Source: Actinomycetota bacterium
Lineage (GTDB): Bacteria; Actinomycetota; Acidimicrobiia; Acidimicrobiales; RAAP-2
Direction: 5' to 3'
Length of the DNA stretch: 10,096 bases
Assembly: GCA_009701115.1 (NCBI GenBank)
Contig: WLKR01000030.1
Span: 1 to 10,096, forward strand
Below, one piece after another: positions 1 through 7,450 of this stretch. Position numbers and translations under genes: made by a program. Below the pieces are notes generated by a model. It was not told where the DNA came from. It saw only the letters and a program-made list of their open reading frames with translations, and searched no databases. Every line of letters starts with the position of its first letter. The first letter of the stretch is position 1.

Positions 1-1310
<1,310 letters not shown>

Positions 1311-1324
1311 TAAAACTGTCGGTT

Positions 1325-1340
1325 TTGGCCCTCGGGCCAA
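1325..1340. repeat. Inverted repeat in the rho-rpmE spacer
   Basis: TTGGCC (1325-1330) and GGCCAA (1335-1340) form a perfect 6-bp inverted repeat around a CTCG loop, 15 bases after the rho stop codon. No T-run follows (the next bases are TATCCGGTAG), so it does not look like an intrinsic terminator. It could be a short RNA hairpin protecting the rho 3' end, or it could be incidental because it overlaps a possible -35 element. Confidence 0.45.
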
Positions 1341-1353
1341 TATCCGGTAGGAT
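1325..1353 (+). promoter_or_regulatory. Possible promoter for rpmE
   Basis: TTGGCC at 1325-1330 resembles a -35 (TTG core). It is followed by a 17-base spacer and TAGGAT at 1348-1353, which fits the actinobacterial -10 pattern TAnnnT. Transcription would start near base 1360, giving a leader of roughly 20 bases that contains the rpmE Shine-Dalgarno. The -35 is imperfect and overlaps the inverted repeat, so this is a candidate only. Confidence 0.35.
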
Positions 1354-1366
1354 TATCCGTCGCACC

Positions 1367-1372
1367 AAGGAG
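1367..1372 (+). promoter_or_regulatory. Shine-Dalgarno of rpmE
   Basis: AAGGAG lies 10 bases before the ATG at 1383. It is one of only three strong ribosome binding sites in the window and fixes the rpmE start. Confidence 0.8.
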
Positions 1373-1382
1373 TTATCGAATC

Positions 1383-1607
1383 ATGAAGCCCGACATCCAC
1401 CCGAACTACGTAGAAGCCACAGTTACCTGCTCATGCGGTAACACCTTCTCGACCCATTCGACGAAGGCTTCGATTGTTATCGAACTCTGCAACGAGTGCC
1501 ACCCCTTCTTCACCGGTAAGCAGAAGCTTGTCGACACCGGTGGTCGCGTGGAGCGCTTCCAGCGTCGTTACGCCTCACAGGGCAAGGCCCGCGCCCCCAA
1601 GGCGTAG
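1383..1607 (+). CDS. rpmE: 50S ribosomal protein L31, zinc-binding type
   Basis: L31 bridges the large and small ribosomal subunits. The 74-residue product opens with MKPDIHPNY, typical of L31. It keeps all four zinc-ligand cysteines: C16 and C18 (CSCGNTF) and C36 and C39 ([10 protein letters not shown]). It is therefore the C+ form and not the zinc-free paralogue that replaces it under zinc limitation. The family signature HPFFTGKQK and the basic tail ([20 protein letters not shown]) are present. The start is the ATG at 1383, placed by the AAGGAG site. It lies 72 bases after rho and 24 bases before prfA, the same rho-rpmE-prfA order seen in mycobacteria and, with insertions, in Bacillus. No Zur-like operator was recognised upstream. 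Confidence 0.97.
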   Translation: MKPDIHPNYVEATVTCSCGNTFSTHSTKASIVIELCNECHPFFTGKQKLVDTGGRVERFQRRYASQGKARAPKA

Positions 1608-1616
1608 TCCTTCCCT

Positions 1617-1626
1617 GATTCGAATC
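1617..1626. repeat. 10-bp perfect palindrome just before prfA
   Basis: GATTCGAATC reads the same on both strands and sits between the rpmE stop and the prfA GTG, ending 5 bases before the start codon where a Shine-Dalgarno would be expected. No purine-rich site is present. It has no spacer, so it would not form a useful RNA hairpin; a protein-binding site or chance are both possible. Confidence 0.3.
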
Positions 1627-1631
1627 TCGAC

Positions 1632-2711
1632 GTGCGTTCGGTAGACGACACCCTCTCGGCGCTCGCTTCAGAACTTGTTGAAGTCGAAGCTCACCTGTCG
1701 GAGTCCGACGTTGCCAGTGACCTCACCCGTCTACGTGATCTTTCACGTCGCCATAAAGAACTGTCGGAAATCGTTAACGCCTGGAATGCCGTCAAGGCGG
1801 TCCAGGAAGATATCGCTACCGCCAAGGAGATGTTCAACGACTCCTCGGGCGATGACCGGGAACTCTGGCGTGATGAGATCAACGCCAGCGAAGCCAAACT
1901 TCCCGAACTCGAAGCGGTGCTCGAAGAACTCCTCTTGCCTCGCGACCCCAACGACGGCCGCAACGTCATCGTGGAAATTCGTGGTGCCGAAGGTGGCGAT
2001 GAGGCCAATCTCTTCGCCGGTGACTTGGCGGAAATGTATCGCCGTTACTCACAATTACGAAACTGGAAGCTCGAAGTTGTTGAGCAGCGCGAAAGCGACC
2101 AGGGTGGTTTCGACGAAGTGACCTTCTTGATTAAGGGCGAAGACGCGTGGCGTCGACTCGAGATGGAGGCCGGAGTTCACCGCGTCCAGCGCGTGCCGGC
2201 CACCGAAGCCAAGGGTCGCGTCCACACCTCCTCGGCGACCGTTTCGATTCTGCCCGAAGCCGAAGAAGTCGACGTCGAAATCAACATGAGCGACCTCAAG
2301 GTGGACGTCTACCGCTCCAGTGGCCCTGGCGGCCAGAGCGTTAACACCACCGACTCGGCCGTTCGCATCACGCACATTCCGACCGGCATCATGGTGGCCA
2401 TGCAGGACGAGAAGAGCCAGATCCAAAACCGGGCCAAGGCCATGATTGTTCTTCGCTCACGTCTCTTAAAGGCGGCCCAAGACGCTCAGGCCACCGAACT
2501 CGGTGACCTCAAGCGCACCCAACTTGGTGGTGGTGGCCGCAGTGAGAAGATTCGTACTTACAACTTCAAAGAGAATCGCGTGACCGATCACCGCATCAAC
2601 TTGACGCTGTACTCGCTCGACGCCGTTCTCGGTGGTGAGCTCGATACCGTTGTCGATGCCCTCCTCGCCGATAAGCGGGCCCGTCAGCTGGCCGAGAGTG
2701 ACGGACGCTAG
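1632..2711 (+). CDS. prfA: Peptide chain release factor 1 (RF1)
   Basis: RF1 recognises UAA and UAG stop codons in the ribosomal A site and triggers release of the finished protein. The product is 359 residues, close to the usual 360. The N-terminal helical domain is followed by the codon-recognition domain with the PAT tripeptide at residues 189-191 (RVPATEAKGRVHTS), which separates RF1 from RF2 (SPF). The catalytic GGQ lies at residues 233-235 (SGPGGQSVNTTDSAV), the same numbering as in E. coli RF1. The start is GTG 1632: it is the first start codon after the in-frame rpmE stop and no other start precedes conserved sequence. No Shine-Dalgarno is visible, so translation may depend on reinitiation after rpmE. 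The last 14 bases overlap prmC, whose product methylates the GGQ glutamine. Confidence 0.97.
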   Translation: MRSVDDTLSALASELVEVEAHLSESDVASDLTRLRDLSRRHKELSEIVNAWNAVKAVQEDIATAKEMFNDSSGDDRELWRDEINASEAKLPELEAVLEELLLPRDPNDGRNVIVEIRGAEGGDEANLFAGDLAEMYRRYSQLRNWKLEVVEQRESDQGGFDEVTFLIKGEDAWRRLEMEAGVHRVQRVPATEAKGRVHTSSATVSILPEAEEVDVEINMSDLKVDVYRSSGPGGQSVNTTDSAVRITHIPTGIMVAMQDEKSQIQNRAKAMIVLRSRLLKAAQDAQATELGDLKRTQLGGGGRSEKIRTYNFKENRVTDHRINLTLYSLDAVLGGELDTVVDALLADKRARQLAESDGR

Positions 2712-3528
2712 ATCTCGATTTATCGACGACCTCGTAGCTCGAGGTCTCGAGCGTCGCGAAGCCACGTGGCTCGTTGACGAGTTCGCCCCCGGCGGTGACG
2801 CCGACGCCGAGCAGGCCGTTCTTTCGGCCGGACGTCGTCGATTGGCCGGTGAACCACTGCAGTACATCATTGGCCACTGGCCCTTCCGCGAACTCGACCT
2901 CGACGTCGACCCCCGGGTGCTGATACCCCGTCCCGAAACCGAAGAATTGGTGGGTCACGCCCTTGAGGTGCTCGCGATTCGCGGGGCCGCGTCACCACTG
3001 ATCTTGGACCTCGGTTGTGGATCGGGGGCGATTGGCCTGGCACTGCTCCAAGAGCTCGCGACCCGTGGGATCGCGGCATCGCTGATTGCCGTTGATGCGT
3101 CGTCGGACGCGTTGGCGGTTGCGAAGCGCAACGCCCTCAAGCACGGACTGCTGCGCGTCACCTTCATCGAGTCCAACTGGTTTTCGTCCCTTGATGAAAG
3201 CTTTCTCCACGCCTTTGATCTCATCGTGACTAATCCGCCGTACATTGCCGAAGCGGAGATGGCCGAACTAGACGACGTGCTGACCTACGAACCACGCTCC
3301 GCACTCGTGGCCGGCGATGTCGGAGGACCGGGCCTCAGTGATCTCCAGACAATCCTTCATGAAGCGCCTCGGTGGCTTTCGTCATCAGGGGCCCTCGTGG
3401 CCGAACACGGCTTTACCCAGGGTGACGCTCTGCTCGCGATGGCCCGTGGTGCCGGTTTCCACTCCGTGCGGGACCTCACCGATATGGCCGGTCATCCCCG
3501 TATCTTGGTGGCCGAGGACGTGGCGTAA
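2698..3528 (+). CDS. prmC: Release factor glutamine methyltransferase PrmC (HemK)
   Basis: PrmC uses S-adenosylmethionine to N5-methylate the glutamine of the GGQ motif in RF1 and RF2, which raises release activity. Starting at GTG 2698 the product is 276 residues, matching E. coli PrmC (277). An N-terminal helical domain precedes the Rossmann methyltransferase fold. The SAM-binding motif DLGCGSG lies at residues 104-110 and the diagnostic NPPY, which holds the substrate glutamine, at 179-182 (VTNPPYIAEAE). The family signature IPRPETEELV precedes the SAM site. The frame extends upstream to a GTG at 2632, but that part translates sequence inside prfA with no family resemblance, so 2698 is preferred; it gives a 14-base overlap with prfA and implies coupled translation. 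The gene ends in TAATG, sharing one base with the tsaC start. Confidence 0.95.
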   Translation: MTDARSRFIDDLVARGLERREATWLVDEFAPGGDADAEQAVLSAGRRRLAGEPLQYIIGHWPFRELDLDVDPRVLIPRPETEELVGHALEVLAIRGAASPLILDLGCGSGAIGLALLQELATRGIAASLIAVDASSDALAVAKRNALKHGLLRVTFIESNWFSSLDESFLHAFDLIVTNPPYIAEAEMAELDDVLTYEPRSALVAGDVGGPGLSDLQTILHEAPRWLSSSGALVAEHGFTQGDALLAMARGAGFHSVRDLTDMAGHPRILVAEDVA

Positions 3529-4139
3529 TGGAAATCTTGACCCCACTTCAGATCGACGAGGTCGCGGCCCTGCTCAACGCCGGCCACGTCGTTGTTATCC
3601 CCACCGACACCGTCTACGGTGTGGCGGCCAAGTTTGAAATTGCTTCGGCCGTGCAACAACTCTTCGCGATTAAGCAACGTCCATCTACCGTCCCGCTTCC
3701 CGTCTTTGTCAATGACAGCGACGGTGTTTTTCAGGTCGGCGGCCGCGAGACGGCCTCCGCATCAACGTTGGCGCACGCATTTTGGCCCGGTCCGCTCACG
3801 CTGATTGTGCCGGCTCTCGCCAGTTCGGCGGAACGAATCGGTTCTCGTGACGCCACCATTGGTTTCCGCCGTCCCAATGATGAATTGGTGGAGTATCTCG
3901 TGTCGCGTTGTGGTCCCCTCGCTGTCACTAGTGCCAATGAGCACGGAGCACCGCCGTGCACCTCGGTGGCCGAAGTGCAAGAGGCCTTCGAAGGAAATGA
4001 GTTGGTAGCGGCCGTGCTTGACGGTGGGGAACGCAACGGCACCGTTTCGACGGTGGTGATCTGTGACGATCACGGCTATCGCATCGTCCGTGAGGGTGCT
4101 CTTTCCGGCGACCAACTGGCCGCCGCCTTCCGCGGTTAG
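3528..4139 (+). CDS. tsaC: L-threonylcarbamoyladenylate synthase (YrdC/Sua5 family)
   Basis: This enzyme makes threonylcarbamoyl-AMP from threonine, bicarbonate and ATP, the first step of the universal t6A37 modification of ANN-reading tRNAs. The 203-residue product is a single YrdC-type domain without the extra C-terminal domain of Sua5. Visible signatures are PTDTVYG at residues 25-31, the K49/R51 pair in AIKQRP, the WPGPLTLIVPA stretch, GFRRPND, and TSAN at 134-137. The tail GTVSTVVICDD also fits the family. The ATG at 3528 overlaps the prmC stop (TAATG), so the two are translationally coupled. The gene ends at TAG 4137-4139, interlocked with the stop of the convergent minus-strand gene. 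Mycobacterium has the same prmC-sua5 pair. The family is secure; activity is inferred. Confidence 0.93.
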   Translation: MEILTPLQIDEVAALLNAGHVVVIPTDTVYGVAAKFEIASAVQQLFAIKQRPSTVPLPVFVNDSDGVFQVGGRETASASTLAHAFWPGPLTLIVPALASSAERIGSRDATIGFRRPNDELVEYLVSRCGPLAVTSANEHGAPPCTSVAEVQEAFEGNELVAAVLDGGERNGTVSTVVICDDHGYRIVREGALSGDQLAAAFRG

Positions 4140-5629
4140 AAGAAGAACTCGCCGTTTCGAACGTGACCCGCCAGACCAATGGTCTCGGTCAGTTCAAAAG
4201 TCTCCATCGTGGCCGGGTCGCTGGTTTTAGCCCAAACGCGGGCCCCGTCACTGTGACGCGCAGCCACGACGGCGTGTGTCGCACTGCCGTCACGACCGTG
4301 AACCACGGTGTAGGACTCGACTGTCACCGCACCGTCTTCTTGGCGACGGGGGCACTGGGGTAGCGCGTCAACGATGTCTTGAACCGAGGCGTGCTGGAAC
4401 GCAGTCTCGGGGGGCGTCGTGGAGTAGGTACCCCACGCGTGCTTGGTCGAGAACCAACCCAGTCCGGTGACCAGTCCGCGATCACCGGGGTGCTCGCGTA
4501 GTCGGTCCACCATGGCCGCAATGGAGTGGGTGACGTAGTTGTTGCCAGGTCCACCACCGAAGGTGAGGCCACCGGTCAACGTCGGGATGCGCGTGGTGCT
4601 GAATGCATCGATACCGATGACGTCGCAGGCCGTCTGCACCACGGTGGGGAAGCAGGAGTAGAGGTCGAGGTGGGCCAACGCATCGCTCGTCACTCCAAAG
4701 GTTTGGAGCTGCGACCAGATGGCCCGCATGGCGGGGGAGTCGTCTAGCTGGGGACGGTCGGAAACGAACCAGTGGTCCGTGGCGTCGGCACCGGTTTGCG
4801 GAAAGACCATGCGCTCGCGCGGGACGCCTAAAGCGACGGCTGTTTCGTAGCTGGCGATGATGTAGGCCGCGCCCATGTCGACGGGCAGGTTGGCGACCAG
4901 CAACTTGGTGTAGGGAAACGAGACCATGCGGTTCGACGGCGTTGGTGTGGCGATGGTGGCGGCATCGGGGCTGTTGGTAATCCAGGCGTAGGGATTGGTG
5001 GCGGCCACCGAAGCAAAGTTGGCCCAGAGGTGTCCGAGTCGTTCGCGCTGCTGGGTGATCGACCAACCGAGGCGGGCTCGACGTGCATTCTCAAACAGCG
5101 GATAGACCTCGACGGGCTGAGTGAGACCGTTGCCGTACTCCTCGGCCGTAAAGGGAATCCGGTCTTCTTCGACGAGGGCCGGCGAGACCACTTCGGGACC
5201 CTGGGTTACCCAGTTCGGCTTATGTCCTTCACGACGGGCGAGTGAGGACGCGTGCATCGCTTCCGAACCGACGACGGCGATGAGGTTGGCGTCGCCCCGC
5301 AAGATTCGCAGCGACGACTCGTGGACCAACTTTTGGGGGATGTTGCCGCCGGTTGGGGTCAGGCGAGTGGTGACGTGGGTCGCCCCGAGACGCTCGGCCA
5401 CGAGAAGCGCCGGGTCGGCCGTCTTCCACGTGAACGATCCAATGGCGACGATCTCCTCCAAGGCAGCCAATAGTCCACCCGTGGCGTGAGCGTCATCGAC
5501 GGCGCGTTCTAGAGCACTCACCATCAAGTCGAGTGGCTCGGGTCGTTCGGCGTAGGTCGCAGTCGGGCTGGGTCGATCGGTGATTTGGCCGACGCCAATG
5601 ATGACGGGGGTGCGGGGAGAGATAGTCAC
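4136..5629 (-). CDS. Thiolase-like protein with extra C-terminal domain (TLP1/SCP2-thiolase-like); annotated in relatives as acetyl-CoA acetyltransferase
   Basis: The 497-residue product has a thiolase fold: N-terminal TPVIIGVGQ, a GDANLIAVVGSEAM segment matching the G-D-A...GG-E-x-M region of thiolases, DLYSCFPTVVQ around C326, and GGLTFGGGPGNNYVTHS. After the core comes an added C-terminal region (VTVESYTVVHGRDG onwards) resembling the TLP1 additional domain of mycobacterial thiolase-like proteins. The region that normally holds the nucleophilic cysteine (residues 94-106, GGNIPQKLVHESS) has no Cys, and the C-terminal CxG motif is replaced by GLGWFSTKH. A standard thiolase reaction is therefore doubtful; CoA-ester binding in lipid metabolism is plausible. 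The start is GTG 5629, which gives VTISPRTPVIIGVGQ; an upstream TTG at 5689 would add 20 unrelated residues and run through the spacer to the rpiB start. It is the only minus-strand gene here and interrupts an otherwise co-directional order. Confidence 0.85.
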   Translation of the reverse strand: MTISPRTPVIIGVGQITDRPSPTATYAERPEPLDLMVSALERAVDDAHATGGLLAALEEIVAIGSFTWKTADPALLVAERLGATHVTTRLTPTGGNIPQKLVHESSLRILRGDANLIAVVGSEAMHASSLARREGHKPNWVTQGPEVVSPALVEEDRIPFTAEEYGNGLTQPVEVYPLFENARRARLGWSITQQRERLGHLWANFASVAATNPYAWITNSPDAATIATPTPSNRMVSFPYTKLLVANLPVDMGAAYIIASYETAVALGVPRERMVFPQTGADATDHWFVSDRPQLDDSPAMRAIWSQLQTFGVTSDALAHLDLYSCFPTVVQTACDVIGIDAFSTTRIPTLTGGLTFGGGPGNNYVTHSIAAMVDRLREHPGDRGLVTGLGWFSTKHAWGTYSTTPPETAFQHASVQDIVDALPQCPRRQEDGAVTVESYTVVHGRDGSATHAVVAARHSDGARVWAKTSDPATMETFELTETIGLAGHVRNGEFFF

Positions 5630-5636
5630 GGACGTA

Positions 5637-5642
5637 GTTTTA
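5637..5642 (-). promoter_or_regulatory. Candidate -10 element for the thiolase-like gene
   Basis: Read on the minus strand the hexamer is TAAAAC, with four of six matches to TATAAT, separated from the GTG start (5629-5627) by exactly 7 bases. That spacing places the transcription start at or next to the first base of the coding sequence, as in actinobacterial leaderless genes. No Shine-Dalgarno precedes the GTG. No -35 is recognisable. Confidence 0.35.
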
Positions 5643-5675
5643 CCGAAGCGGACTCGGTGCGCCTGTGGTGACGGG

Positions 5676-5681
5676 TAGCGT
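5676..5681 (+). promoter_or_regulatory. Candidate -10 element for rpiB
   Basis: TAGCGT fits the TAnnnT pattern and is followed by exactly 7 bases before the ATG at 5689, again the geometry of a leaderless promoter. No convincing -35 is seen. A GGTGG (5682-5686 region) could alternatively act as a weak ribosome binding site. Together with the mirror-image element at 5637-5642 it makes a divergent promoter pair in a 59-base spacer. Confidence 0.35.
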
Positions 5682-5688
5682 GGTGGCA

Positions 5689-6126
5689 ATGCGAATTGCC
5701 GTCGGTTCAGACCACGCCGGATTTGACCTCAAAGTCACCGTTCTTGACGCCCTGCGTGAGCGCGGGCACGAGGTCCTCGACCTCGGGGCCCACGACGCCA
5801 CGACTTCGGTCGACTACCCCGACTTTGGGGCCGCCGTGGGCCGGGCGGCCACGGACGGCACGGCCGATCTCGGCGTAGCCATCTGTGGTTCCGGCATCGG
5901 AATCTCTATTGCCGCCAACAAGATTCCCGGCGTACGGGCCGCACTGGTGCACGACGCGACCTCGGCCCGTTTGGCCCGCGAACACAATCACGCCAATGTG
6001 CTCTGTCTCGGCGCACGACTCCTCGGGGCCCAGGTCGTTCTCGACGCTCTCGACGCCTGGCTCGGGGCGACGCCCGGTGACGGCCGACACCTCGGACGCA
6101 TCGACAAACTCTCCGCTCTCGACTAA
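5689..6126 (+). CDS. rpiB: Ribose-5-phosphate isomerase B
   Basis: RpiB interconverts ribulose 5-phosphate and ribose 5-phosphate in the non-oxidative pentose phosphate pathway. The 145-residue product begins MRIAVGSDHAGFDLK, the family signature with the D8-H9 pair. It has the active-site cysteine C66 in CGSGIGISIAANK, H99 in REHNHANVL, and R133 and R137 in the C-terminal phosphate-binding segment (RHLGR). These positions match the catalytic and phosphate-binding residues of E. coli RpiB. Mycobacterium tuberculosis RpiB lacks this cysteine and uses a glutamate, so this protein is of the E. coli type. The start is ATG 5689; the frame extends to a GTG at 5665, but the extra residues resemble nothing in the family. 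It is divergent from the thiolase-like gene and 28 bases ahead of glyA. Confidence 0.96.
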   Translation: MRIAVGSDHAGFDLKVTVLDALRERGHEVLDLGAHDATTSVDYPDFGAAVGRAATDGTADLGVAICGSGIGISIAANKIPGVRAALVHDATSARLAREHNHANVLCLGARLLGAQVVLDALDAWLGATPGDGRHLGRIDKLSALD

Positions 6127-6154
6127 CACTCTCAAAACAGAAAGAAAGAACACC

Positions 6155-7444
6155 GTGGCTCACTCACCATTCGACGCTTGGATTACCGGAGACGACGAAG
6201 TTACGTCCCTGCTCGCTCAAGAGTGGACGCGTCAGATCTCCTCCGTGCAGCTGATTGCCAGTGAGAACTTCACCTCACCCTCAGTGATGGCCGCCACCGG
6301 TTCCATCATGACGAACAAGTACGCCGAGGGTTACCCCGGTCGTCGCTACTACGGCGGCAACCAAATCGTCGACGAGATGGAGGACCTCGCCCGCCGTCGC
6401 TTGACCTCACTCTTCGGTGCCGAACACGCGAACGTTCAGCCCCACAGCGGAGCCAACGCCAACGTCGCGGTCTACCAAGCACTCCTCAACCCCGGCGACA
6501 CCATTCTCGCGATGCGCCTCGACCAGGGTGGCCACCTCACCCACGGTTCACCGGCCTCGATCACGTCCAAGATTTGGCGCTTCGTTTCCTACGGCGTGAC
6601 GCCTCGTTCCGATGACCCCAACCAGCCCGGTGAAATCATTGACTTTGACAACGTGCGCGACTTGGCATTGAAGGAGCGCCCGAAGTTGATTGTCGCCGGA
6701 GCAACGGCCTACTCTCGCCAAATTGACCCCGTGATCTTCCGAGAGATTGCCGACGAAGTCGGCGCTCTGTTGATGTTTGACTCGGCCCACCCGGCCGGTC
6801 TCATCGCCGGTGGCTCGCACCCCAACCCCACTCCCTACGCCGACGCCGTGACCTTCACGACCCACAAGACGTTGCGTGGTCCCCGTGGTGGTGCGATTCT
6901 TTGTCGCGAAGAGCATGCCAAGAAGATCGACAGTGCCGTCTTTCCGGGACAGCAGGGTGGTCCACTGGAGCACGCCATTGCGGCCAAGGCCGTGGCCTTC
7001 CGCGAAGCCAGTCAGGCCAGCTTCCACACCTACACCGAACAGGTTGTGGCTAACGCCCGCGCCTTCGCGGCGGCCCTGGCTACCGAAGGTTTCCGCATCG
7101 TCTCGGGTGGCACCGACAACCACCAAGTCATCTTGGACTTGCGTGACTTTGACGCCGAGCTCAACGGCAAGGTGGCCCAGGAAGTTCTCGACCGCGCCGG
7201 CATCACGACTAATCGCAATCAGATTCCTGACGACCCCCGTTCACCTTTCATCACCTCCGGTCTGCGCCTCGGTACGCCCGCGCAGACGACGGCCGGTATG
7301 AAGGAGGGCGAGTTCGCTCAGATCGCCTCACTGCTGGCTCGCGCTCTGCGCCAACGTGAAGACGAAGCGGCCATCACGCAGATTCGTACCGAGATCGGCG
7401 AACTCTGTGCGGGCTTTAATCCCTACGCCAACTTTGTGAGTTAG
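6155..7444 (+). CDS. glyA: Serine hydroxymethyltransferase
   Basis: GlyA is a PLP enzyme that converts serine and tetrahydrofolate to glycine and 5,10-methylenetetrahydrofolate, the main one-carbon source. The product is 429 residues, near the usual 410-430. Signatures in order are LIASENFTSPSV near the N-terminus, NKYAEGYPGRRYYGGN, HSGANANVAVYQ (cofactor phosphate region), FDSAHPAGLIAGG (the PLP-pyridine Asp), and THKTLRGPRGG with the Schiff-base lysine at K238. The start is GTG 6155 (MAHSPFDAW); the frame is open back to 5885 but that part reads through rpiB out of frame and is not coding. Only a loose purine-rich stretch (AGAAAGAAAGAA) precedes the GTG. The rpiB-glyA pair is a known conserved neighbour set in Firmicutes. 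The gene stops 6 bases before the wecA-like start, indicating one operon. Confidence 0.97.
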   Translation: MAHSPFDAWITGDDEVTSLLAQEWTRQISSVQLIASENFTSPSVMAATGSIMTNKYAEGYPGRRYYGGNQIVDEMEDLARRRLTSLFGAEHANVQPHSGANANVAVYQALLNPGDTILAMRLDQGGHLTHGSPASITSKIWRFVSYGVTPRSDDPNQPGEIIDFDNVRDLALKERPKLIVAGATAYSRQIDPVIFREIADEVGALLMFDSAHPAGLIAGGSHPNPTPYADAVTFTTHKTLRGPRGGAILCREEHAKKIDSAVFPGQQGGPLEHAIAAKAVAFREASQASFHTYTEQVVANARAFAAALATEGFRIVSGGTDNHQVILDLRDFDAELNGKVAQEVLDRAGITTNRNQIPDDPRSPFITSGLRLGTPAQTTAGMKEGEFAQIASLLARALRQREDEAAITQIRTEIGELCAGFNPYANFVS

Positions 7445-7450
7445 GTATTC

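Noticed and set aside
1325..1340. Intrinsic terminator for rho
   Set aside because: The stem is only 6 bp and is not followed by a T-run.
2632..2697. Extended PrmC start at GTG 2632
   Set aside because: It would add 22 residues translated from inside prfA with no family match; 2698 gives the usual PrmC length.
4482..5066. 194-residue minus-strand open frame inside the thiolase-like gene
   Set aside because: Its composition (His/Arg/Pro-rich) is that of an out-of-frame read of a GC-rich gene, with no recognisable domain.
5630..5689. A 20-residue N-terminal extension of the thiolase-like protein from TTG 5689
   Set aside because: The extra residues are unlike the family and would consume the whole spacer up to the rpiB start; GTG 5629 directly precedes the conserved N-terminus.
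5885..6154. A 90-residue N-terminal extension of GlyA
   Set aside because: It overlaps rpiB in another frame and does not resemble serine hydroxymethyltransferase; GTG 6155 gives the correct family length.
6127..6154. Glycine riboswitch or other RNA leader before glyA
   Set aside because: Only 28 bases separate rpiB and glyA, far too short for a riboswitch.
6548..7126. 192-residue minus-strand open frame opposite glyA
   Set aside because: It is antisense to a clearly coding, conserved gene and has no domain; such mirror frames are common with GC-ending codons.
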